Shown here: one piece after another, positions 26,082-36,431 of the stretch
Position numbering within the stretch: the first letter of the stretch is position 1
How the letters are laid out: the number at the start of each line of letters is the position of its first letter
From: Kondoa malvinella
Taxonomy: Eukaryota; Basidiomycota; Agaricostilbomycetes; Agaricostilbales; Kondoaceae
Direction of reading: 5' to 3'
Assembly (NCBI GenBank): GCA_039545315.1
Contig: BCIM01000007.1
Location: 212,745 to 276,744, forward strand
DNA: 64,000 bases
The notes under the pieces: generated by a model
Told to the model about the DNA's origin: nothing
The model's input: the letters and a program-made list of their open reading frames with translations, nothing else
Databases searched by the model: none
Program-made: the position numbers and the translations under genes

Positions 26082-26776
26082 GTCGCTGCTCTTCTACAAC
26101 CCAAGAAAAAAACATGATGACGACGCCAGTTCGGCCTTGCTCTCCTGCCAGCGTCCAAGTGCTGTTGCTGCTTCTCGCAATAAGAGATTCTACGTAATGC
26201 TTGCGGCTATACTCCTACGGAAAGCCTAGTCAGCTCAAAGTGCCCATGACCTGTCGGGCGAAATTCCTTCACTTTGGGCTAATTGCCTATAGTCCCCTTT
26301 TGCTTTCTGGGATTTGGGCTGCTAATGCTGTCTCCAGACCTGATCGTGCTCAAGTCACACGGTTGATGTAATTCGGGATTGTTCGTTGATCGAGGCTTCA
26401 CACTGGTGGCATGCATGTCATCTATCGAAACGTCACATGAACCCAAAGCAGCTCGTAACTCCTGCGCGACTGTAATTCCAGACGAAGTAACATGCTTGCT
26501 TGCTGCTCTGAGCTAGTTCAGCGCATCGCGCATTTCTCCCTAAAGCCCTCACGAAACATGCCAAGCTTGCGATAAACTGCAAAGAAGTGTGCTTCGCTTC
26601 TCAGCAAGCAAACAGCGACTACGCGTAGCTATCGTTCCATCAACTTTATCTAATCTAGAATTCGGCACGACCTCGGCAGCTTGAACTTCTGCCGTTCTTG
26701 GCCAGAATGTTTTACCCATCTAGCGCCCGTTTGGGCTCCTTGCACTCTTTGACTTGGAGCTCCATGTGTCTACATC
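26082..26776. promoter_or_regulatory. Divergent intergenic region between NAS6 and MFS genes
   Basis: About 700 bp between divergent genes, expected to hold both promoters. I see no RNA gene or repeat here. Confidence 0.4.
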
Positions 26777-28869
26777 ATGTCGATACCGATACTGCCCAGC
26801 GAGGGCTCAGATACCTCACTAAAAGAGGAGGACAAGACTGCTCCTGCAACTCTACCTACAGATACTTTAGCAAACACTCAGGATCTGGAAAAGGCAAAAG
26901 TAGAAGCAGAAGCAGCAGATCCCTTTTTGGTCACATGGGATGACGGAGAAGCAGCCAATCCACTAAATTGGACCGGTTACAAACGCTGGAGCATTACCGC
27001 CGTGTGCGGTCTGCTGGTCTTCAACGCTACCTTCGCCTCGACAGCGCCTAATGGTATCATTGGACAACTTACAAAGGAATTTGGCGTCTCTGTTGAAGTC
27101 GCGCAATTACAGAACGCTTTGTTTGTCGCAGGTAAGCACGCGTCGATAATCATAAAGCTCGAACTAGAGCATGCTGTCAAAGGCTATTGCGTCGGTCCTG
27201 TGCTATACGGTCCGCTTAGTGAAGTGAAATCGGTTGGGAGAAGAAAAACAATGCTCTATGCATTCATCCCCTATACACTACTTCAAATTGGCTGCGCCCT
27301 CACGCCCTCAATGGCCGGTCTTATCGTCCTACGCTTCATCGCTGGATGCTTTGTAGGTCAGCGGCCTCTTCAGGAAACCTCGCTCACGCTACTTGTAAAG
27401 GCAGCATGTCCTTTGGTTGTCGCGGGCGCTGCTATATTCGATCAGTTTCCACCGGCTAAGCTCGGCCTGGGCATGTCTGTCTTTGCACTCGCGCCGAATG
27501 GTATGCCTTCGAGCTGCATTGGTGACTTTGGAATTGATGCGTTTCTTCCCCTTTAGCTGGTCCTGCTTTAGGGTGAGTTTGGTCGACTTGCATGAAAGCA
27601 AACGTCTGATTTGCCCAGGCCCATCGTCGGAGGCTTTATTACTGTGCGGGAAGTGGATTGGCGAATTCTGTATTGGGTGGTAAATATATCGACCTTTTTT
27701 GGTGTCGGTAGAAATTGATGATTTCGCTGCAGTGTTTCGGCTTTGCTGCACTATGCTTGCTCCTCTTGTTTCTGGTGATACCGGAAACCTAGTAAGCCTG
27801 CATGCGCCTATACACGCGCTTTGCTAAAGTTCGTTTCTGTCTAGCGCGCCTACTTTGCTGGGTCGGAAAGCAGAGCGCATAAGGAAGGAGACGGGCGACG
27901 ATCGATATCAGACAATCTACGAGCGCAAACACAAAGTCGTCTCCTTCACCAGAATGGTCTACGATCTTCTCGCATCGCCGTTCATTATGCTTTTTCAAGA
28001 GCCAATACTGCTCGCTATAACACTCTACATCAGCTTCATTTACGGGGTCATGTACTGCCTCTTTGCTGGTTTGGGCGCCGTCTTCCAAGGAGTTTATGGC
28101 TTCAACTTGGGCGAATCAGGTTTGTGCTTTTTAGCGTTTTTCCTTGGGTGAGTGCCTATGATATACTGTACAAAGCACACGCTGACTCAAGGGCTCAAGG
28201 GGTGCGACTTGCTGTGCAGTTGGTGAGTCTACATTACGCAGGCCTTACCGCGAGTTGACCATTCTCTTAGTTGCGACATTTATCAAGTAAGTGAGCCTCC
28301 TCGGACAGTCTCATCGATGCCGACTGTACTTCAGCCCACGCTATGCACGCTTGTGCAAAGACTTCGCGCCTGACAGACCACCGCCAGAAGCACGCTTACC
28401 GATGGCCAAACTGGCCGCTTGCCTGTACTTCTCATCTTTCTTCATACTGGGCTGGTCATCAAGACCTTCTGTCACTTACTTTGTCCCTCTCATCGCACTC
28501 TATGGTGTTGGCTATTGCAGTCTGGCTCTTTTCAGTGGGTCTCCATCGCTTCTAGCGCGACAAAATGCTAATACAGGTGACAGTGCCGCTGCTGAGCTAC
28601 ATCGTCGACGTGAGCTCTCTGCCAATTCAAGTGGACCAGACTAACGCTGCACCAAGTTCTATACAATCAAGGCTGCAACTGCCATTTCAGCAAATATGAT
28701 TGTGCGATCACTGTTCGGCGCAATAACACCGCTTTTCGCCGCGAAGATGTATGCGGGGCTAGGGGTCGCATGGAGTTCAAGTCTTCTAGGTTTCGTAGCA
28801 ATAGTGCTAGGTGAGCATCTCCCTCAAGTCATGACATACGTGCTGATGGTATCTGCAGCACCGATGTAA
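26777..28869 (+). CDS. MFS transporter, DHA1 (drug/polyamine antiporter) type
   Basis: A 12-helix proton antiporter of the plasma membrane, related to fungal Tpo1/Flu1-like carriers. It starts MSIPILPSEGSDTSLKEE with an acidic cytosolic tail, then the DHA1 signature WDDGEAANPLNWTGYKRW before helix 1. The first exon ends at QLQNALFVAG. Next come YCVGPVLYGPLSEVKSVGRRK (motif A), AGLIVLRFIAGCFVG, a PIVGGF stretch matching motif C, and REVDWRILYWV. The central loop is LLGRKAERIRKETGDDRYQT and later helices include FFILGWSSRPSVTYFVPLIA. The last helix (SSLLGFVAIVLAPM) is followed at once by the stop at 28869. The usual basic cytosolic tail (about 15-25 residues) is absent. Some nine short introns are needed. 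The substrate is unknown. Confidence 0.8.
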
Positions 28870-29216
28870 GCTAAATGTGCAGCCTGACCGTCCTGGAAGG
28901 CTCATGCGATTGCGCCAGACCCTTCATATTCTCAAGATATGGACCGAAGTTACGCTCGATGTCCAAATACGCAGCCTGACAAGCGGAAAAGGGGTCATGC
29001 TCGCTTATACCCAGAGTACAAATGATACCGGGCATTGGATATACGCAAATCAAGGACGTGAGTCTGAACGATTGTGCCATTGTATACACGCTACAGATGT
29101 AATATTGCGATCAATGCTTACCCATACATACTAAGCAAGGTAAAGATGTCTAAGTTGCTGTGTTCACGGAAAATAGTCTATAACATGATGTCGCGCCAGT
29201 CCTTTCCATCACATTT
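28870..29216. other. Convergent 3' region containing a repeat copy
   Basis: Lies between the ends of the MFS (plus) and GT32 (minus) genes and should contain both 3' UTRs. It carries the first copy of a 37-bp direct repeat (29063-29099). Confidence 0.5.
29063..29099 (+). repeat. 37-bp direct repeat, copy 1
   Basis: The 37 bases starting tctgaacgattgtgccattg are identical to 30866-30902. Similarity continues with mismatches for about 17 further bases (taatattgcgatcaatg here, cgatattacactcaatt in copy 2). It lies 118 bp beyond the GT32 stop codon. Confidence 0.9.
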
Positions 29217-30354
29217 TCAGCCCTCCTTCTCCTTCTCTGGCTCTTTCGGTATCCAACTCCCAATGCCAAAATGAACCAGGTACTCATCAGGACTGAATTC
29301 ATTGCCCGGTGCTCGTCTCCCAGTCCACACTGTTTCGCCTTCATAGACGCAATTGAGAAAAGCAAAGCTGCCAATGGTTAGAGGCTTGCTTGATTTATAG
29401 AGTACATGCATGACATCGGATAGAGTCTTGCCTGTCTCTGCTTGAATCTCTTCAAGCACTGCCGGAACAAAGACATCCGGACCACTGACAGCAAGGATGA
29501 GCTCAATGAGGATTCTTCATGTATGGGCACTCACGCGGCTTTCATGACCTCTGAGAAACTCCAATTAACGTTTGCGACATCGGTTGATTGCTTTTCAGCT
29601 ACTCGAGCAATGTTGACCAGAGAGGTGATGAGCAGTCGGCGAACGAGAGGCGCTCGCTCCTTGGCCAAGAAGCCCCATTGATGGAAGAAGCCAGATGTAT
29701 TCAAGTCCTCTGCTTGAAGACAATGTGAGATTGGAAGGCAGGGCGACCACAATTACTCACCCGTGTAAGGCCAGTTTACAGCCAGAACAACATCTGACGA
29801 CTCCCACTGTTTGCTATCCAGCCACTCGTCAATAGGCTTGCGACAGATAGTATCAGTGTCTGAGTACAGGCCGCCAAAGATGTAGGTGACAGCATAGCGC
29901 CATAAATCGGTTTGGACAACGCGTTTGTTGTCCAAGCTGAAGTAGATGCGCAATAAGTCTGGCATGTCTTTGAAATGGGTACGAATAAAGGCGTTTCGAT
30001 CTTCGTGATGATGCAGCTGGACCAATTTCAGTCGGTGAATACTATGGAAGAAGGGATCATACGTTGTACTTCCAATTGGGATTCAAGTCTTTCCATGTCT
30101 GGCGCCATTCCGCATTGCTGCAAATGGAGAGCTTCAGCGCAAAGCAGCATCGCAACGTCCTCGGCATACGCATCGTCTTCTGCAGTCTGCCAAATGGATT
30201 TCGGTGTGCAAGCTAACTCGACTGGATTGCTTTTCTCCCATCCGTTAAAGCCATGGTTGAGGCGCTGTTCCAACTGCGTTATAGCTGATGACTTGTCGCC
30301 GTGGAACGCTTGACGGGCTAGCTCGTAGCTCAAATAAGGCTTGAGATTAGGCAT
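29217..30354 (-). CDS. Och1-like GT32 glycosyltransferase (alpha-1,6-mannosyltransferase family)
   Basis: Family GT32 enzymes transfer mannose from GDP-mannose in the Golgi. The catalytic domain is clear: PKSIWQT, then (after a 52-nt intron with a GTATGC donor that restores the frame) WRQTWKDLNPNWKYN, HEDRNAFIRTHFKDMPDLLR, RVVQTDLWRYAVTYIFGG, and the DxD motif in LYSDTDTICRKPIDEW. Later exons give NTSGFFHQWGFLAK, SFSEVMKAAGPDVFVPAVLE and a C-terminus HFGIGSWIPKEPEKEKEG at 29217. The first Met in frame is at 30354. Such enzymes normally begin with a type II membrane anchor. The only anchor-like segment (ALWFLSIILLI) is just upstream in another frame, so the 5' end is uncertain or frameshifted. 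The gene is bracketed by a 37-bp direct repeat. Confidence 0.85.
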
Positions 30355-30929
30355 AGTAATCGATGAGGAGGATGATGCTCAAAAACCAAAGAGCAAGAAC
30401 GTATAAGAGCGAGAGAATGCAAAAGGCCGTGCGGTGCAGGCGGGGCATGTACAGCTTGCACATACCAAGCATGGCAGTAACACGGCCCGGCGGTTCGTGA
30501 CAGCAATGCCAATCAAAGCAGACGAAATGAGATAACATGCATTGTAGCACAGCGCAGCACAGCATGAGCACCGTAGGTAATTCTATAAGAATGATATGAG
30601 CGCGTTCAACTTTATCGCAGCTTGCAGATATTGGCCGTACTTGACATGCATGAAGCAAGGGCGTGCTGCACAGGATCTTCTCCGAGACGCTCTGAACCTG
30701 CAAGAGAGCAGAAGATAACGCTGTTTGAGGTCGGTCGCATCAGGCTCAGCTTGATGAGTGGAATGCCTACCCTGCGGTCCCTGCATGAGTGTGCACATAG
30801 ACACATGCTGCATGTGACATGCAATACCAATACGATGCTGCGCTTGCAGATCACCAATAGTGAACTCTGAACGATTGTGCCATTGTATACACGCTACAGA
30901 TGCGATATTACACTCAATTGATACACCTT
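30355..30929. promoter_or_regulatory. GT32 5' region with anchor-like frame and second repeat copy
   Basis: Upstream of the GT32 start, the minus strand is open from an ATG near 30447 through MPRLHRTAFCILSLLYVLAL and a strongly hydrophobic stretch to a TAA at 30347-30349. It overlaps the GT32 ATG in a different frame. The second copy of the 37-bp repeat lies at 30866-30902, next to the end of the SUN-domain gene. Confidence 0.45.
30866..30902 (+). repeat. 37-bp direct repeat, copy 2
   Basis: Identical over 37 bases to 29063-29099 and in the same orientation, 1,803 bp apart. It begins 28 bp beyond the SUN-gene stop codon. Both copies sit in the 3' flank of a minus-strand gene. Confidence 0.9.
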
Positions 30930-33900
30930 TTACTCTTGATGCACCGAACCCCCAACCCTAAATCGATATAAGCACCCATTGCCATTTGCTTGAGTTCCGA
31001 GTATGCGCAGCTGAACTACAGCTACTGGTATATTGAGATCGATTATCGCAGGCGATACCGGAAAGCTCTGAATATGAGAATCGGCATAAGGATCGTAGGC
31101 ACTAGCCGCGAGTAAAACATGACGTGGTGAAGGAGGCAGCGAGGAAAGCCGGTCGTTGTCAACTGCAGCTTGACTTTGACGATATTGTTGAAGCTTCAGT
31201 AGATCCGCTTCCGAGTCGACGATGCCCCAAACTTCAAAGTCGGCTGGAGCGCTAGACACATCGTAGGCCACATCTGATGAAGCGTGCTCGATGGTGATAT
31301 CCGTTGGGACGATGGTTCGGCTGAGGCGAACTCCAAGAGAAGCTGTCGGCCCATTGAACGCCCAGCAAGAGCCTACGCTGATGTCTGGATGAAGAGCTGT
31401 GACAGGAGGGCGACCTCGAATAACGCCTCTGCCTGTCGCTGATGCAATGATGTTCTTGAAGAGACCAGACGGTCGGGCTTCATAAGATGCAGAAGTCAGG
31501 GCAGGGATGACGCGACCACCCGCAGAGAAAAGAGCATAATCTGGTTTGGCGAGAACATCTTTAGAATAGCGCAGTAGAGCAGCATCGACATAATGTTGTA
31601 TGAGCTCGTTGACATCTTGACCAGAGGGCAGATTAACAGAGACGGGCTTGTTGTTGTCGTCAGTGCGCATTCGTTCCTGTTTCGCTACTTTGCTGAGCAG
31701 TTCTTCGCCGATCTGCTGCATGTTGTCATTGGCACGCTTCTCGAAATCGACCTTCAAGAGCTTCATGTCTTTCCGTAGAAGATCGGCGAAAGCACGCTTG
31801 GAGAGGATAGCGCCAGACTGTATCCGCTCTTCCAGGTCGCCATCGATGAAAGCTTTCAAGGAGTGCTGATTTTCCAGCAAGAAGGCGTCCCATGGCACAG
31901 CCGCCTTTCCATTCGTCGATGACGACGGCTGCACTGCGCCGGCAGGAGCGAAAGCAGTCTTGAGCTGAGACCAGAAATTTGGGTCCACTGCCAAATTGCC
32001 CTTTGGATCTAGGCGGACAGCGACCCGAGCGGGTAACATTTGTTCTATCGCATCCGTCACTATATCGGAAGCTTGCTGGGTTGTTATAGCTTGCTTGAGA
32101 TCCTTGTTCAGCGCGGCCAATGCAGCATCAGTCTGTTTCATATTTTGCTCGACTTCTTTTGCAAGGTTCTGCAGGGCTTCGGAGCCTTGACTATGGCGCC
32201 TGGAAGAGGATGCTTGCTCATCAGACAAGGTGCTGAAGCGCTTTTGCAAGGATCGAAGTTCTGTTGTGAGATCGGATTTGGTCTGCAAGAGATCGCGTAG
32301 GCGCTTTTGCTCCTGCTCGTCCACTTGACCGAGCCTCGTCGCTAGCCTCTGATCCAGTTCGTCGACTCTATTGACCATGATTTGCGACATTTGACCTTCA
32401 GACGCCATTCGCGCATGCCACTCTTGCAGGGAGCTTGATAGATCTGATGTGACTCTTTCGACAGCCGATAACCGTTCGACTACTGCATCAAAGTCGTCTG
32501 CAGGCGTGTTGGGTGCTGCATATGTTGGAATTTGCTGCTTGACTGGTCGTCGCCATTTCGACGCGGGATCTTCAAGCATTGACCCTGTTGCGCAATCAGC
32601 TAATGTAATTAAATGCAACTATTTCCGTACCTATCAACACAGCTATGACCAAAGCCACAAGGGACAATTTGCCGGCTGTTGACCAAGGCAATTGTGAAGC
32701 CGCATGAAGTCCCTTCCCGACCAGATCCCTTGTCGCTGTTGCCGGCCGACAAAGCATTTCAATCACCCTCAACCATGATTCTCTGACCGCTCTACCGACT
32801 TTCACACCCCAATCTTCATCTACAGGACCACCATCACCCAAGATCGGCCTCCCATCAGTTTTCGGAGGATTGTAGCCCGTGATAGGCGCTGGCGGAACGG
32901 GTATCCCAAACTGCTTGAATTGTGCTTTCGCATGTTCTCGATTGCGCTGAGCCAATTCCCGATCTTGCTCCAACATGGAAACGATTTCTTCTTCTTGGCT
33001 GAAGGTAGAAGAGTCGCCTCGGGGTAAAAAGGGAGCATGTTCTCGTTCGCGCAAAGTATATGTGGCATAGTCCGGGGAGGATGAAGTGGAAGGGCCGGGA
33101 TCTGGTCGTTGGGACAGAGCAGATGGGCGAGGGAGAAATGCTTGAGGGACTGAAGGACGGGCTTCGAACGCGCCTGGTGGTTGAGGAGTATCGATAGATA
33201 TGTTGGCAGCGAGACTATTGCGAGGTGTCCGGCGTGTTCTCTGTGGTGAGATGGCTGCGCCGATTTCTGCATCAGACGAGACAGACTCTCGATCATCTTT
33301 CGTTATTTTGTAGGTGTTATCACGCTGCGTGCTTTGCCGCCGGTCCGAAGATTTGCCCTTGGGCGCAGTAGCAGGGGATTCATCTCGTTGCAGGCTTTTT
33401 CGAGGCTTCTTTGTTGCTTTTCGAGCATTCTCGGTATCGGAAAGATTCTCGTCAGATGGCTGATCTCCCTCTTCTTGGGACTTTTGTATGTGGCCGCGAT
33501 CAGGACTCTTGATTTTGCGTTTGGTTCCGCGACCAGCAGCAGGCTCTTGGTTCTGCTCATCCTCATCTATGGAATGCAGATGCTGCTCAAGCTGATCGAC
33601 ACCATCTTCCTCCATCTGATCCTCCTCATCAATCAGACTATCCTCCATCTCCATATCGTTCGATTGATCCTCTTCCCCGTCTAGCGTCTCTTCTTCCGTC
33701 TGATCGTCGGTTCTCGCACGACCAGCTCGCAAAGTATGCGTAGAGGTAGACGCAGCAGCTTGCCTGAATGCAGTGGCTATATTGACGCTAGTATTCATAT
33801 CGGAAGGTCTATGTGATCGAGCAATACTCCTCGGCTGACTGCCTTGACCTTCTTGCTGGTACTTGGCATATCGGCTTGCTGGTTCAACAACTGGACTACC

Positions 33901-34296
33901 TTGAACAGCAGCACGGGAAGAAGCGTCTGAGCGAGCATCGTCCAGGTCTTCATCTGAGTGACCGTTCTCTTGCGGAGCGGGTGATTTTGATTTACGTGCA
34001 TTCAGACTTAGCGAAGACTTGGGTGCAGTGTAGCCTGGTGAAGCTGAAAGACCAGTTCGAGGAATAGAAGCAGCGCCATACGCGTAGGATAGCGGAATGC
34101 TAGCTGTTGACACTCGTTTCCTATGACCTGAAGTGGTGTTGTTTGAGCCTGAAGAGCTTGGCGTGCCATTTGCACCAGCGGAAGGCGGAGAGGGCACATG
34201 AGATTGAGACAGAGGACTCGGTTGGCGTTGATGTGTTGTGTAAGGCTTTGGCCGCAATGAAGACCCAGCAGGCGATACTCTGTTGCTGTTGCTCAT
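30930..34296 (-). CDS. SUN-domain inner nuclear membrane protein (Sad1/UNC-84)
   Basis: This is the inner nuclear membrane half of a LINC complex; its SUN domain binds KASH proteins and anchors spindle pole bodies or chromatin. Two exons (32631-34296 and 30930-32584) join in frame to give 1,106 residues. The N-terminal 540 residues are nucleoplasmic and disordered, with Ser/Pro tracts, acidic EEDQ runs and basic RGTKRKIKSP. One membrane helix (LSLVALVIAVLIG) lies at the exon junction. A coiled coil follows (AVERVTSDLSSSLQEWHARM onward, about 250 residues). The SUN domain spans YALFSAGGRVIPALTSASYE, SVGSCWAFNGPTASLGVRLS, PTDITIEHASSDVAYD, DFEVWGIVDSEADL and VQLRILGTQANGNGCLYRFR. The 46-nt intron has a GTACGG donor and a CAACAG acceptor. 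Confidence 0.93.
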
Positions 34297-34684
34297 TGTT
34301 GGATTGCCTGCCTGTGTCGTGACCTTGTCTCAAGTCCTTCTGAGCAGCACCGCATGAAAATGTAAACAGCTGAATGTTTTGACGCGTTGCTCACTCTTCT
34401 GCTGACAGCTCAGTGTAGTAGGCCCTATATGAGGCCAAGAAGCATCACAGCGGGAGAACAGCGGCGAGGCAGATCGTTGTTGACAAGTACAGTATAGCAC
34501 TCTTCAAAGGCAAGGGACTTGTGTCAAGTCGTGCACGGACATCTTGACAGAGTATGAAGGGGCAGACAGGACTACTGAAAAGGAGAAACAATAGCAATTG
34601 CGATGATCATACAATATGCTTTGTCCTGCTTTCGATGGCTTTCCCAGATCCCATCCTTTTACGTCAAACCCTTGAGGCGACCGT
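34297..34684. promoter_or_regulatory. Intergenic region upstream of the SUN gene
   Basis: About 390 bp between the P0 stop and the SUN-protein start, both minus strand. It should contain the P0 3' UTR and the SUN promoter. No other feature seen. Confidence 0.4.
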
Positions 34685-36223
34685 CTAGTCGAAGAGACCA
34701 AGACCCATGTCCTCGTCTGACTGTTCGAAATGAGGCATCGTCAGCACAAGTCTTGCAGAGGATGGACAAAACGAACGTCTTCTTCAGGCTCAGCAGCCTT
34801 CTCCTCTTCCTTGGCAGCTGGTGCGGCCTCAGCAGCGGCAGGGGCGGCCGAAGCGTATGCATCAGGGTTGGCAAGACGGTCTTTGAGCTCTTCAGTAGCA
34901 AAGAAGGTGTAGTCAGTAGCCTGAGAAGCAAACATCACAAAAAGATTTCGCTTTTCGATCAGATTGACGCACCAAAGACAAAGCGATGACGTTCTTCGTG
35001 CTGTTCATGAAGCTGTGCATTACCGAAGGCAAAGTTGCGTAACCAGTTGCCAAAGACTAGCGAATTAATCGTCGTCAGCTCACATTTCCTCACATTTGCT
35101 CGCTGGACCAGATCCGAGATCCAGAAGAGAGTCTCGGATCCAGAAGAGAGAGACAAGAACATACGATAGAGGCGATGGTAGCGATACCCTGAGCGAAGCT
35201 CTTCAAAAGTTGGCTCTCCTCGATGTCCAAGACGGAAGGCGCAAAAGCCTGGCCTTGGTCATAAATTTGCACGACTTTAAGCCCATACGTAAAGCTACAA
35301 AAAATCAGCCTGCTGGTACCATGCACGAGTCTAGAACGCACGGCGAAATGTTCAACATGTTGAGAAGAGTAGCCTCTGAAGGACCGACTCTGGAACCGGC
35401 GACCAAGATGTCAACGGCCGAGACGATTTCAATAGCACCACGGGCAATCTTGGTTGGGATACCAAGAGCCTGGAAGAAGGATGTCTTTCCTGGTTCCATA
35501 CCGGTAGGACCAGCAGGGATGGTGACGGTAGCAGGAGCGAAAGCACCGGCACGAGCTGGAGCAGCGACCTTGTTGGAGAGGATGATTTCACGAATCTCCT
35601 TGAGGTCTCCGTCGGTGAAGACGAAACCGACGTTGCCTCGGACGTGGGGCAAGAAACGCTCGTATTGAGGCTTCTCGGCGAGGACATCACGGACGGCACG
35701 CTATCAGCATACAGATTAAAGCTGGGCTGTAGTATGTGTGATGATGAATACTTACGCGGACCATGGTGTTCTTTCCCATCAAGATTTGACCTTTGCCTCG
35801 AAGGGCTTGACGGATTTGATGCTGTCGAATAGAGGAGGCTATAATGAATACAATTTACTTATGCCAGACCTTCTGAACTGACCATCTGGTTAGATCCAAC
35901 GCTGCATGAAAATATTAGCTGACTGCCATTTGTTTCGGTTAAGCGAATACTGACTTGTCAACGTTGACGATCATGATGGATGGGTCTGTGGCCGGAAGGG
36001 GCGAGTCAGTATCGAAGCCTATACTGCGGACCGGACACGTACAAGCCTCCATGAGCTGGGAGAGCTTGTCGAAGTAGGCACTCTTGTTTTCCCTGCAATG
36101 TCGCTGCTTGAGCATCCCAGTCGTATCATGTACGGCCACTCCTCACTTTGTCTGTCATTCAGCAAATACTGCAATGAGCATATTTCATGCATGATTATCT
36201 GCTTTCAAACTGACTTTTCCCAT
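34685..36223 (-). CDS. RPP0: 60S ribosomal stalk protein P0
   Basis: P0 anchors P1/P2 on 25S rRNA and forms the GTPase-activating stalk. Conserved sequence includes [17 protein letters not shown] and a FIVNVDKV-like stretch. Then come the GKNTMVR-type exon, [60 protein letters not shown] and [16 protein letters not shown]. After an Ala-rich hinge, the last exon gives the stalk tail [11 protein letters not shown], ending at 34685. The 5' end is unclear: ATG GGA AAA at 36223 followed by a GTCAGT donor looks like the usual MGK start, but the nearest acceptor (TTGCAG) gives the wrong phase. Only acceptors at AAGCAG or CTCAAG keep frame. An unspliced start at 36115 ([11 protein letters not shown]) is the alternative. 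Confidence 0.9.
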
Positions 36224-36431
36224 TTTTGCAGTTGTTTTCTAGATTCTGGTATATGAAGCTGTGTATGGGTCCTCCCGCTCGACGTCTGAATCAATCGAGG
36301 GCTCTTTAAAGGCTTGGTTGTGGCCAGACCGCAAATTCAGCCAAACTTTTTGAACCAACATAAAGAGTCACATAAAATTAAGGTTTCAAATAATCGAGTT
36401 AAGTGCATGACGATTGAACAGTGTGCTATGA

